Both the position numbers and the translations under genes were made by a program. A DNA stretch of 64,000 bases from Streptosporangium saharense (GTDB lineage: Bacteria; Actinomycetota; Actinomycetes; Streptosporangiales; Streptosporangiaceae): NCBI RefSeq assembly GCF_014203715.1, contig NZ_JACHJP010000011.1:231097-295096 (forward strand), given 5' to 3'. Below, piece by piece: positions 37,055 to 45,770 of this stretch (the first letter of the stretch is position 1; every line of letters begins with the position of its first letter). The notes under the pieces were generated by a model, which did no database searches, had not been told where the DNA came from, and was given only the letters and a program-made list of their open reading frames with translations.

Positions 37055-37893
37055 CGGATCACCTCCAGGTTGGCGTCGGGACTGCGGACGAGGTGGAAGG
37101 CCTCGGCGGGGCCGGTGATCAGGGAGGACGGCCCCGGCCCGTGGCCGTGCAGCATGCAGTGCCCGGTGGAGATCACGCCGATAGTGACATATCCGGACCG
37201 GTAGCCGCGACCGAAGCGGTGGTCGGCGTCCTCGACCGCCACGAAGTCGCCGATCCGCAGTCCTTCCAGGCCCAGCGACAGGTCCTCGGACAGGCCCGCG
37301 TAGGCGCCCATGAGGTCGGTGTTGGCGAACTCGGAGGCCATGCCCGCGCCCGCGCCGACGGCCTCGGCGGGCACCGTCGCGGCCACGTGCACCTCCAGCC
37401 TGCCGTCGGCGCGGGTGCCGCCCGGCATCCGTTCGACCAGCTCCGGCGAGCAGTTCTTCACGGTGAGGGCGGGGTGGTCGGTGAGCCGCAGCCCCTGCCC
37501 CCTGGCCACGACCGTGACGGGGTCGCCGACGGTGACCTCGGCGAGCGCCTCCTCGGGCAGGTCGGCGAGCACGTAGGCGTGCTGCCCGATGACGAACCCC
37601 TCCGCCCCCGAGGCCGTGCGCACGGTGTTGCCGACGCAGGTGAGGAACTGCAGCGCCATGTTGGCCCGGGGGTCGCGGTGCCTGATGGACAGGCCGGGCT
37701 CCAGGTGGTCGGCGGCGTAGCCGGTGGCCGGGTCACCGCAGTGCACGCCGAGCGTGACCCCGCCCATGCCGGGCAGCAGGAAGGCTTGGCCGTCCGCGTC
37801 GGGCCTGGCGCCGTTCCTGTCGGCCAGCGGCGGCCAGACCTCCCCGGTCAGGATCTGGGTGACCAGGCGGGCGGCGTTGGTGGCGGCCCTCAT
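37051..37893 (-). CDS. DUF4438 protein, copy 1
   Basis: 280 aa, tandem paralogue of the next gene. Landmarks are GGVTLGVHCGDPATGYAADH, LEPGLSIRHRDPRAN, ALQFLTCVGNTV, GAEGFVIGQHAYVLADL and RIGDFVAVEDADHRFGRGY followed by GHCMLHGHGPGPSSLITGP. No signal peptide or membrane segment. ATG 37893 overlaps the stop of the PmbA-type gene (ATGA), which is strong evidence for one transcript. No enzymatic motif is recognised. Confidence 0.8.
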   Translation of the reverse strand: MRAATNAARLVTQILTGEVWPPLADRNGARPDADGQAFLLPGMGGVTLGVHCGDPATGYAADHLEPGLSIRHRDPRANMALQFLTCVGNTVRTASGAEGFVIGQHAYVLADLPEEALAEVTVGDPVTVVARGQGLRLTDHPALTVKNCSPELVERMPGGTRADGRLEVHVAATVPAEAVGAGAGMASEFANTDLMGAYAGLSEDLSLGLEGLRIGDFVAVEDADHRFGRGYRSGYVTIGVISTGHCMLHGHGPGPSSLITGPAEAFHLVRSPDANLEVIR

Positions 37894-39263
37894 GGCCGGG
37901 GTCCGAACCTGAAGCCGCGCACCCGCAGGGCGGGGGCGGTGACGGCGCCGTTCCACACGTTCATCAGCGACTGGGTGGCGAGCGTGTCGCCGACCGCGTC
38001 CACCCGGGACAATAGCCCGAAGACGCTCTCGGTGAACCGTTTGCCCGCCACGGGCCGGGTGATCCTGCCGTTCTCGATCAGGAAGCAGCCGTCCCTGCTC
38101 ACCCCGGTGATGGTGGTCCTTCCCGGATCGACGGCCCGCGTGTACCAGAAGCGCTGCACGTAGACCCCGCGCTCGACCCCGGCGACCAACTCCTCGTCCG
38201 GCGTCGTGCCGGGAGACATGACGAGGTTGGCCGGGATGGCCAGGGGTGACTCCTCGCGGGCGATGTGGGCGTGCCCGGTCGAGGGGACGCCGAGCGCGGC
38301 GGCGGTTGCCAGGTCGGTGACGGCCTCGCCGACACGTCCCTCGGTGAGGAACGCGACCCGTCGTTTGGGGGTCCCCTCGATGTCGAACGGGAACGGCAGC
38401 CCGACCCCGGCGAGCGCGTCGTCGGCGACCGTGACGCACGGCGCGGCGACGAGTTCGCCCGGGGTGCGGGCGACGGCGCCGACCCCGGCGGCGAGCGCCT
38501 GCCCGGTGAAGCCGAAGGCGCCGAAGAAGTGCAGCAGCTCACCGGCCGCGAGCGGGCCGAGGACGACGTCGTGCACGCCGTCGGGCAGCTCGACCGGCCG
38601 CCTGGCGCGCGCCGCCTCCCGCACGGTACGGCTGGCCGCCTCCCGCAGGCCGAGTGCCCGCGCCGACCTGCCCAGGTCGCACCAGTAGGAGGAGCCCTCG
38701 CCCGCCTTGACGGTCAGGGCGCCGGAGGCCTCGGTCGCGGCGGCGTAGGCCCGCACGCCCCCGGTTCCGGCGACCGCGAGTTCGGTGACGGCGCGGCCGA
38801 ACATGCCGTAGGCCCGCGCGTCCGCCTCCTTGGCCTCGCGGATGACGTGGGCGGCCTCCGCCGAGCGGGCGGCGGCGTCCCACTCCTCGACGTCGGCGTG
38901 CCACAGGCCGGGCTCGGGGTACGGCCCCACCCGGGCGACGCCGTAGACCCCCTTCGCGCCGCCGCCGCGCGCCAGGTCGAGCGCGGCCCGCGCGGCGGTC
39001 TCCGGCTCCTCGATCCTGGAGGTCGCGGCCCGCGCGGTACGGCCGTCCACGACGACCCGCACCATGAGCTGACGTTCCACGATGTCCTGCGCCTGGTGAA
39101 TCCGCTCCCCCGCGAACCGGGTGTACTCCCCGGAGCGCACGGTCAGGAACGCCTCGGCCTCGTCGGCCCCCGCCGCGCCCGCGAGCGCCCGTTCGACCGC
39201 CTCGACCGCGCGGTCCCCACCGGTGTACGGCCTCATCCCGTCCCTTCCCTCCCGGTTCGTCAT
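37890..39263 (-). CDS. TldD/PmbA family protein (PmbA/TldE-type subunit)
   Basis: 457 aa. Matches the TldD/PmbA fold, with the C-terminal half-domain PLAIPANLVMSPGTTPDEELVAGVERGVYVQRFWYTRAVDPGRTTITGVSRDGCFLIENGRI (given here in pieces: MSPGTTPDEELVAGVERGVY and TTITGVSRDGCFLIENG). It lacks an HExxxH motif, as expected for the non-catalytic TldE/PmbA partner. It follows the TldD-type gene with a 1-nt overlap (TGATG), so the two should form the heterodimeric metalloprotease that degrades unfolded small peptides through a narrow tunnel. Confidence 0.88.
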   Translation of the reverse strand: MTNREGRDGMRPYTGGDRAVEAVERALAGAAGADEAEAFLTVRSGEYTRFAGERIHQAQDIVERQLMVRVVVDGRTARAATSRIEEPETAARAALDLARGGGAKGVYGVARVGPYPEPGLWHADVEEWDAAARSAEAAHVIREAKEADARAYGMFGRAVTELAVAGTGGVRAYAAATEASGALTVKAGEGSSYWCDLGRSARALGLREAASRTVREAARARRPVELPDGVHDVVLGPLAAGELLHFFGAFGFTGQALAAGVGAVARTPGELVAAPCVTVADDALAGVGLPFPFDIEGTPKRRVAFLTEGRVGEAVTDLATAAALGVPSTGHAHIAREESPLAIPANLVMSPGTTPDEELVAGVERGVYVQRFWYTRAVDPGRTTITGVSRDGCFLIENGRITRPVAGKRFTESVFGLLSRVDAVGDTLATQSLMNVWNGAVTAPALRVRGFRFGPRP

Positions 39264-40735
39264 CACGCGACCCCGATCCGCACGCCGCGCACGAGGGTCG
39301 GGGAGGCGCCGTGCCCGAGGAAACCCCACTGCTTCGGCTCGCCCTTGCCGCAGGGCATGCCGAAGGCCCTGAACTCCTCCGGTCCCGCGACCGCCTCGAC
39401 CGAGCCCCAGAAGCGCGGGGTCACGCCGCCGTAGGAGAGGTTCCGCAGCAGCCGTCCGCGCCTGCCGCGCCGTACCTCGTAGGCGACCTCGGTGCCGAAC
39501 TGGAAGTTCCAGCGACGCTCGTCGATGGACCAGCTCCGGTTGTCGTCCACGTAGTAGCCGTCGCCGAGCCGGTCGAGCAGTTCGTCGAGGCTTCCCGAGC
39601 CGGGTTCGAGGAAGACGTTGGTGGCGAAGCAGACCGGGGTGTAGGCCCAGCCGTCGGCCCTGGCGGCGCCGATCGGGGTGAGGCCGAGCCTGGCGGCGCT
39701 GTCCCTGCCGGACAGGAAGTCCACCACGACGCCCTCCCTGATCAGCTCCCTGCGCCCGGCCGGGGTGCCCTCGTCGTCCCAGCCGAAGGAGCCCCTGGTG
39801 CCGGGGACCGTCGGGTCGGCGGTGACGTTGACCGCGGGTGAGCCGTAGCGCAGCGTGCCGAGCGCGTCCGGGGTGATGAAGGATGCCCCGGCGAAGTTGG
39901 ACTCGTCGCCGAGGATGCGGTCGAGTTCGAGCGCGTGGCCGCACGACTCGTGGATCTGCAGCGCCATCTGGGCAGGGCCGATCACCAGGTCCGCGGTGCC
40001 CGAGGGGGCGACCGGCGCCGTGAGCAGCGCGACCGCCTCCTCGCCGACCCTGGCGGCCTGCTCGACCAGCCGCAGCGACTCCACGTACTCCCATCCGGCC
40101 GCGGCTGTGTTGCCGTGGAAGGAGTTGGGGTAGGAGCGGCGCTGCACGTCGTGCTCGTCGGCGGCGAAGACCATCACCATGGCGCCCGACTCGACCAGGT
40201 GCTGGTGCTGGCGGGAGCCCTCACTGTCGGCGAAGTGCCGGTGCTGCCGTTTGGCGTTCAGCCCGACCTCGGCGGAGACGACCTTCTCCGGCGCCCCTGC
40301 TGCGGCGAGGGCCTGGTCGAGCAGGCCGTACCTGCCGGAGAAGGTGAACGGGTCGGTCGTGACGTCGGTGGCGTAGCGTCCGCTGGAGGGCGGGCGCGGC
40401 GGGAGGGTGACGCGCTCGGTGCCCTCGAAGGCGGCGGCGCGGGCGGCGGCGACGGCCCGGCCCGCGACGGCGCGGACGTCGGCCTCGTCGCCGAGCGGCG
40501 CCGCGGCGAACCCCCACACCCCCTCGCGCAGGGCGCGCACCCCGACGCCCAGGTTCAGCTCGGAGCGTTCGTCACGCGCCCCGCCGTGCCTGCCGTACAG
40601 GCGCGTCTCCTCGCACTCGACGAGCCTGACGTCGGCGTACTCGACACCGGGACCCGAGGCGGCGCCGAGCGCGACCTCGCACAGCGCCCGTGCCGCCGCG
40701 TCATCGTGGGCGCTCCCCCAGGTGTGCGCCGTCAC
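39263..40735 (-). CDS. TldD-type metalloprotease subunit
   Basis: 490 aa with the catalytic zinc motif HExxxH as HESCGHALELD near residue 261, followed by GASFITPDALGTLRYGSPAVNV and the C-terminal domain VCFATNVFLEPGSGSLDELL, GYYVDDNRSWSID and LLRNLSYGGVTPRFWGSVEAVAG. TldD/TldE complexes cleave short unstructured peptides and mature or degrade ribosomal peptides such as microcin B17. The GTG start overlaps the oxidoreductase stop (GTGA). A peptide-degrading role fits the neighbouring importer. Confidence 0.9.
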   Translation of the reverse strand: MTAHTWGSAHDDAAARALCEVALGAASGPGVEYADVRLVECEETRLYGRHGGARDERSELNLGVGVRALREGVWGFAAAPLGDEADVRAVAGRAVAAARAAAFEGTERVTLPPRPPSSGRYATDVTTDPFTFSGRYGLLDQALAAAGAPEKVVSAEVGLNAKRQHRHFADSEGSRQHQHLVESGAMVMVFAADEHDVQRRSYPNSFHGNTAAAGWEYVESLRLVEQAARVGEEAVALLTAPVAPSGTADLVIGPAQMALQIHESCGHALELDRILGDESNFAGASFITPDALGTLRYGSPAVNVTADPTVPGTRGSFGWDDEGTPAGRRELIREGVVVDFLSGRDSAARLGLTPIGAARADGWAYTPVCFATNVFLEPGSGSLDELLDRLGDGYYVDDNRSWSIDERRWNFQFGTEVAYEVRRGRRGRLLRNLSYGGVTPRFWGSVEAVAGPEEFRAFGMPCGKGEPKQWGFLGHGASPTLVRGVRIGVA

Positions 40736-41859
40736 CTGACCCCCTCAAGGGGAAAGCTGACCCAGCTGCGCTCGCGGAAGGAGCGTTCGAAGGTGTTGAT
40801 GGTCTCCTGGACCAGCGCGCCCTGCGCGAAGTCGCCCTGGTTGGCGGGGTCGCCGGAGAGGATCTCGTCGGCGAAGTCCCGGCACAGGTTGGAGTAGAAC
40901 AGCAGCGGCCACGGCTCGGTGGAGGCGCCGCCCTCGGGGAAGAACCGCTGCGGGATCTCCCGTTCCACGAACTCGACGTAGCCCTTGGAGGCCGTCTTGA
41001 TCGTCTGGCAGATGCCGTCCTCCTCGACCAGCCTGATGATGATCGCGCCCTCCGAGCCGTAGACGCGGGCCTCGATGCCGGGGAAGTTGCCGACCGTGAC
41101 GAACGACGACTGGATGGAGGCCAGGGCGCCGCTCTCGAACTCGGCGATCCACATGTCGCCGTCGTCGATGTTCATCCTGGTCATCAGGCCGGTGTCGCGT
41201 ACGACGCGTTCGGGGACGAAGTTCCGCATCGTGCCGACCGCGGAAGTCATGGGGGAACCGACCCACCAGTGCATGATGTCGATGATCGGCGCGCCGTACC
41301 CCTCGATGGACGACACCTGGATGACGTCCGGGTCGGCCTCTGCGTCCACCTGGCGCAGCGGGGTCTCCGGGTCGAGCCACTGGCTGTTCTGCTCGTAGCC
41401 GTTGAAGATGTACGGCTCGCCGACGAAACCGGCGTCGATGAGCTCCTTCGCGTAGAGCACCGCGGGGGCGTACCTGAAGGTGAAGCCCAGCTTGGTCTTC
41501 AGCCCCTTCGACCTGGCCAGTTCCGCGGCCCTGCGCGTCTCCCGGTAGTCGTGGTGCACCGGCTTCTCGCACAGTACGTGCTTGCCGGCCTCAAGGGCGG
41601 CCCAGGAGATCTCGAAGTGCGCCCGGTTGCCGGTGGCCACGTCGACGACGTCGATCCCGGGGTCGTCGAGCAGTTCGCGGTAGTCGGTGACGACGCGCCC
41701 GACGCCGAAGCGCCTGCCCGCCTCGGCGACCACGTCCGCGTCGGAGTCGGCGAGCGCGACCACCTCGACGCGGGGGTCACGCTGCCAGCCGGGGATGTGG
41801 GCCACCTGCGCCCACCGGCCCGCGCCGACGACGGCGACCCGCAGCTTGTCCTGTCCCAT
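40732..41859 (-). CDS. Gfo/Idh/MocA-family NAD(P)-dependent oxidoreductase
   Basis: 375 aa. Rossmann start LRVAVVGAGRWAQVAHIPGW (GxGxxA type) and the family motif AGKHVLCEKPVHHDY (EKP lysine), then a C-terminal alpha/beta substrate domain (GFTFRYAP, YGAPIIDIMHWWVGSPM). These enzymes oxidise or reduce sugars, inositols or other hydroxy compounds. It lies between the DppB-like permease and the TldD gene in the same operon and is translationally coupled to TldD. Substrate cannot be named. Confidence 0.88.
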   Translation of the reverse strand: MGQDKLRVAVVGAGRWAQVAHIPGWQRDPRVEVVALADSDADVVAEAGRRFGVGRVVTDYRELLDDPGIDVVDVATGNRAHFEISWAALEAGKHVLCEKPVHHDYRETRRAAELARSKGLKTKLGFTFRYAPAVLYAKELIDAGFVGEPYIFNGYEQNSQWLDPETPLRQVDAEADPDVIQVSSIEGYGAPIIDIMHWWVGSPMTSAVGTMRNFVPERVVRDTGLMTRMNIDDGDMWIAEFESGALASIQSSFVTVGNFPGIEARVYGSEGAIIIRLVEEDGICQTIKTASKGYVEFVEREIPQRFFPEGGASTEPWPLLFYSNLCRDFADEILSGDPANQGDFAQGALVQETINTFERSFRERSWVSFPLEGVR

Positions 41860-41895
41860 GGTGAAAAGTTCCTTTCGGGGGTTGTGCCGACCCGG

Positions 41896-42828
41896 TCAGC
41901 GGCGGTTGCGCACGCGCGGGTCGACGACCGCGTACGTGAGGTCCACGAGGAAGTTCATGACGACGACGAAGAAGGCGGCCACCAGCACCGCGCCCGTGAC
42001 GATCGGAACGTCGAGCTGGTCGATGGCGTCGTAGGTCAGCTTGCCGACGCCCGGCAGCCCGAAGACCGACTCGATGATCAGGACTCCGCCGAGGAAGTAG
42101 CCGAAGTCCATCCCGATCATGGTGATCAGCGGGGTGAGCGCGTTGCGCAGCGCGTGCCTGGTCAGGATGGTCCGCTCGCGCAGCCCCTTGGCCCGCGCCA
42201 TCTGGATGTACGGCGAGCGCAGCACCTCCAGCATCTGGGCGCGGGTCATCCTGGCGTACCACGCCGCGCCCGCCAGGCCGAGGGTGAAGGTCGGCAGCGC
42301 CAGATACCACCACAGCGGGTCGCCGAGCCCGTTGAGCGGGAAGATCGAGAACCGGTAGGCCAGGTAGTACAGCAGCAGCAGACCCACCCAGAACGGCGGG
42401 GCCGACAGGCCGATGAGCGCGCCGAGCGTGGCGAGCCTGTCGGCGGCGCTCTTCGGCCGGTAGGCGGCCACGATCCCGGCGGGGACGCCGAGGACGAGCT
42501 GCCAGACGATCCCGCCGACCGCGATGAGCGCCGAGGTCGGCAGGGCCTGGGCGAGCTGCTCGGCGACCGGCGCGCCGTGCAGCGCGTAGGAGGTGCCGAG
42601 GTCGCCGCGCGCGAGCCTGCCGAGGAAGGCGGTGTACTGCGACCACAGCGGGGCGTCCAGCCCGAGCTGGTGCCTGATCGAGGCCACGGTCGCCGCGTCG
42701 GCGTTGGGGCCCGCGATCAGCCTGGCCGGGTCGCCGGGCACCGCGTAGGCCATGAGGAAGGCGAGGGTGACCACGCCCAGCAGGACCAGCGCCATCTGCC
42801 CGATCCTGCGCAGAACCCATCCCGTCAC
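41896..42828 (-). CDS. Peptide ABC transporter permease (DppB-like), second importer
   Basis: 310 aa, six helices. N-terminal segment TGWVLRRIGQMALVLLGVVTLAFLMAYAVPGDPARL and the EAA loop SPYIQMARAKGLRERTILTRHALRNALTP are the family landmarks (quoted in pieces: VLRRIGQMALVLLGVVTLAF, MARAKGLRERTILTRHALRN). Five nt after the DppC-like gene and 36 nt before the oxidoreductase. With the next three genes it forms a complete Opp/Dpp importer. Confidence 0.93.
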   Translation of the reverse strand: MTGWVLRRIGQMALVLLGVVTLAFLMAYAVPGDPARLIAGPNADAATVASIRHQLGLDAPLWSQYTAFLGRLARGDLGTSYALHGAPVAEQLAQALPTSALIAVGGIVWQLVLGVPAGIVAAYRPKSAADRLATLGALIGLSAPPFWVGLLLLYYLAYRFSIFPLNGLGDPLWWYLALPTFTLGLAGAAWYARMTRAQMLEVLRSPYIQMARAKGLRERTILTRHALRNALTPLITMIGMDFGYFLGGVLIIESVFGLPGVGKLTYDAIDQLDVPIVTGAVLVAAFFVVVMNFLVDLTYAVVDPRVRNRR

Positions 42829-42832
42829 GCCG

Positions 42833-43753
42833 TCACCTCCGTTCCGGTGCGGTGGGGTCGAGCAGGTCGCGCAGCCAGTCGCCCGCCAGGTTGAAGGCGA
42901 GGACGGTGGCGATCAGGCACAGACCGGGGGCGAACAGCAGCCACGGCGCGACCTCGTAGTATCTGCGGCCGTCGTCGATCATCTGGCCCCACGAGGCCTC
43001 GGGCACCGGCACGCCGACCCCGATGAACGACAGCGAGCTCTCGATGAGGATCGAGCTGGCCACGCCCAGCGTCGCGTAGACGATGATCGCCGGGATGAGG
43101 TGCGGCAGGATGTGCCTGACCATGATCCGCACGTCGCCGACGCCGAGGGTGCGGGTCGCGGTGACGAACTCCCGCTCGCGCAGCGACAGCACCATGCCCC
43201 GGATGACCCGGGCCAGGTAGGTCCAGTAGACCAGCGCGATGACCAGCACCACGTTGCGCTGGCTCGGCCCGGTGACGGAGATCAGCGCGACGCAGAAGAG
43301 CAGGATCGGGAACGACATCACCATGTCGGTGATCCGGCTGATCACGGTGTCCACCAGGCCGCCGAAGTAGCCCGCGACCACCCCGGCCGTGACCCCGACG
43401 AGCGTGGCCAGGCCGTTGGCGACGACGCCGATGGTCAGCGAGACGCGGGCGCCGTACAGGAGCCTGGACAGCACGTCGCGGCCGTTGGGGTCGGTGCCGA
43501 GTGGGAAGTCGCCGCCGGGTGGCACGGGCGCGCCCCTGGCGCTCAGTCCCTCGGCGTAGGTGCGCATCGGGTCGTGCGGGGCCAGCAGCGGTGCCAGGAG
43601 CGCGGCGAGCAGCAGCAGCACGAGCACGGCGACCGAGATGAGAGCGGGAACGTCCCGCAGGAGGCTGCGTCCCGCTCTGCGCAGACCGTCGCGCACGCCC
43701 GGGGGCACGGGCTCGGTGTGCTGTACGGCGGGCGGTTCCGGTGGGGTCGTCAC
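42833..43753 (-). CDS. Peptide ABC transporter permease (DppC-like), second importer
   Basis: 306 aa with a cytoplasmic N-terminal extension, helix 1 LISVAVLVLLLLAALLAPLL, the DppC landmark PLGTDPNGRDVLSRLLYGARVSL and the EAA loop TRTLGVGDVRIMVRHILPHLIP. Start overlaps the upstream ATPase stop by 4 nt. Pairs with the DppB-like permease downstream. Confidence 0.93.
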   Translation of the reverse strand: MTTPPEPPAVQHTEPVPPGVRDGLRRAGRSLLRDVPALISVAVLVLLLLAALLAPLLAPHDPMRTYAEGLSARGAPVPPGGDFPLGTDPNGRDVLSRLLYGARVSLTIGVVANGLATLVGVTAGVVAGYFGGLVDTVISRITDMVMSFPILLFCVALISVTGPSQRNVVLVIALVYWTYLARVIRGMVLSLREREFVTATRTLGVGDVRIMVRHILPHLIPAIIVYATLGVASSILIESSLSFIGVGVPVPEASWGQMIDDGRRYYEVAPWLLFAPGLCLIATVLAFNLAGDWLRDLLDPTAPERR

Positions 43754-44775
43754 GGCGTCACCTCGGGGTTCCGCTCCGGCTCCGGCTTCGGCCCGGGCTC
43801 CGCTTCGGGGGCGAGGTGGCAGGCGGCGAGCTGGCCGCCCCGCTTGACCGCGAGTTCCGGCCTTGTCGTACGGCAGATCTCCTCGGCCAGCGGGCAGCGC
43901 GGATGGAAGGCGCAGCCCGTCGGCGGGTCCGCGGGGCTCGGTGGCTCGCCCGCGAGCCGCACCCTCGGTCCGGTACGGCGCGCGCCGGGCACCGGAACCG
44001 CCGCGAGCAGCGCCTGGGTGTAGGGGTGGCGGGGGGCGCCGAAGACCTGGTCCCCGGTGCCGATCTCCACGAGCCTGCCGAGATACATGATCGCGATCCG
44101 GTCGGCGGCGAACCGCATCGTGGACAGGTCGTGGGAGATGAACAGGTAGGCCAGGCCGCTGTCCTCCTGGAGGTCCTTGAGCAGGTTGAGGATCTGGGCC
44201 CGTACCGAGACATCGAGGGCGGAGACCGCCTCGTCGCAGGCGATCACGGCCGGGTCCACGCCGAGCGCGCGGGCGATGGAGACCCGCTGGCGCTGTCCTC
44301 CGGACAGCTCGTGCGGGTAGCGGACGGCCAGGCCCGAGGGCAGCCCGACCCGGTCGAGGAGCTCCCGCACCCGCGTGGCCCGCTCCCTGGCGGGGACGCC
44401 CCTGACGATCAGCGCCTCCTCAACGGTCGCGCCGATCTTCATGCGCGGGTCGAGGGAGTCGTAGGGGTCCTGGTAGACCATCTGCATCTGACGGCGGAAG
44501 GTCTTGAGGTTCTTGCCCCGCAGCCCCGCGATGTCGCGCCCGCCGATGCGGATCCGCCCACCGGCGGGGTCGGTGATGCGCAGCAGGGCGCGGGCGACGG
44601 TGCTCTTGCCCGAGCCCGACTCCCCGGCCAGGCCGAGGGTCTCCCCCGGCGCGACCGTGAACGAGACGCCGTCCACGGCCCGCACGGTCACGCCGCGGCG
44701 GCGGGAGAAGTGCACGCGCAGGTCCTCGACCTCGACGACGTTCACCTCGCGTTCTCCTCTCTGGTCTGCGCTCAT
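43750..44775 (-). CDS. Peptide ABC transporter ATP-binding protein (OppF-like), second importer
   Basis: 341 aa. Walker A GLAGESGSGKSTVARALL, Q-loop MVYQDPYDSLDPRM, signature ELSGGQRQRVSIARAL, Walker B VIACDEAVSALDVS, H-loop LFISHDLSTM, plus the Cys-rich oligopeptide-transporter C-terminus TGCAFHPRCPLAEEICRTTRPE. In Walker B the usual DEPT is DEAV, a mild deviation also seen in some OppF. Overlaps neighbouring genes by 4 nt on both sides. Confidence 0.93.
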   Translation of the reverse strand: MSADQRGEREVNVVEVEDLRVHFSRRRGVTVRAVDGVSFTVAPGETLGLAGESGSGKSTVARALLRITDPAGGRIRIGGRDIAGLRGKNLKTFRRQMQMVYQDPYDSLDPRMKIGATVEEALIVRGVPARERATRVRELLDRVGLPSGLAVRYPHELSGGQRQRVSIARALGVDPAVIACDEAVSALDVSVRAQILNLLKDLQEDSGLAYLFISHDLSTMRFAADRIAIMYLGRLVEIGTGDQVFGAPRHPYTQALLAAVPVPGARRTGPRVRLAGEPPSPADPPTGCAFHPRCPLAEEICRTTRPELAVKRGGQLAACHLAPEAEPGPKPEPERNPEVTP

Positions 44776-45740
44776 GGGCGCTCCCCGGCCCTGGCGGCGA
44801 CGTGGCAGGCGACGCCGTACTCCATCGACGGCTCGACCTCGTGGCAGAGGTCCTCGGCGAGCGGGCAGCGCGGGGCGAACGAGCAGCCGGGCACGTGCGC
44901 GCCCGCCTGGGGCGGGCTGCCCGGGATGGACGGCAGCCTGCGCGGCAGCGGTCCCGTCATGGCGGGGATGGAACCGAGCAGGGCTCGGGTGTAGGGGTGG
45001 CGGGGGGCGCCGACGATCTCCTCGGTCGTGCCGCTCTCCACGACGCGCCCGCCGTACATGACCAGCACGCGGTCGCAGAACGTCGAGACCACGCCCAGGT
45101 CATGACTTATCAGGATCACGGCGGTGCCGAGTTCGGCCGTCATCCGGTCCATCAGGTCGAGAACCTGCGCCTGCACGGTGACGTCGAGCGCCGTGGTCGG
45201 CTCGTCGGCGATGAGCAGCCGGGGCGAGCAGGACACCGCGATGGCGACGGCGACCCGCTGCCGCATGCCGCCGGAGAACGTCATCGGGTAGTCGCGCAGC
45301 CTGGCCGCCGCGTCCGGGATGCCCACCTCGGCCAGCAGCTCCGCGGCCCGTACGGCGGCGGCCCGCCTGTCCATGCCCAGGTGCTCGCGGAGCGTCTCGG
45401 TGACCTGGCGGCCGATCCGCACCAGCGGGTTGAGGCTGGAGAGCGGATCCTGGAACACCATGGCCGCCTGCGCGCCCCGCCAGCGCCGCAGCTCGTCCCT
45501 GGGGAAGCCGAGCACGTCGCGTCCCTCGAAGCGGACGGCGCCCGACGCGACGGTCGCGGCCGGTCCGAGCAGCCGCATCACGGCCTGGGCCGTGACGGAC
45601 TTGCCCGAACCGGACTCGCCGACGATGCCGAGCCGCTCGCCCGCCGCGACGGAGAAGGAGACCCCGCGAACGGCCGGGTGGTCGCCGGTTGGCGTCGCGA
45701 AGCGGACGACGAGATCGTCCACGTCGAGCAGCGCGTCCAT
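44772..45740 (-). CDS. Peptide ABC transporter ATP-binding protein (OppD-like), second importer
   Basis: 322 aa. Walker A GIVGESGSGKSVTAQAVM, QDPLSSLNPLVR, signature TFSGGMRQRVAVAIAV, Walker B LLIADEPTTALDVTVQ, H-loop ISHDLGVV and the C-terminal Cys segment VPGCSFAPRCPLAEDLC. Located 30 nt after the binding-protein gene. Couples ATP hydrolysis to peptide uptake together with the OppF-like subunit. Confidence 0.94.
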   Translation of the reverse strand: MDALLDVDDLVVRFATPTGDHPAVRGVSFSVAAGERLGIVGESGSGKSVTAQAVMRLLGPAATVASGAVRFEGRDVLGFPRDELRRWRGAQAAMVFQDPLSSLNPLVRIGRQVTETLREHLGMDRRAAAVRAAELLAEVGIPDAAARLRDYPMTFSGGMRQRVAVAIAVSCSPRLLIADEPTTALDVTVQAQVLDLMDRMTAELGTAVILISHDLGVVSTFCDRVLVMYGGRVVESGTTEEIVGAPRHPYTRALLGSIPAMTGPLPRRLPSIPGSPPQAGAHVPGCSFAPRCPLAEDLCHEVEPSMEYGVACHVAARAGERP

Positions 45741-45770
45741 GCTCAGCCTTTCAGGGGGGTTACGGGGGAC

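Noticed and set aside
40690..42894. Plus-strand long frame opposite the oxidoreductase and permease
   Set aside because: Low-complexity translation; the minus-strand genes have clear domains and coupled starts.
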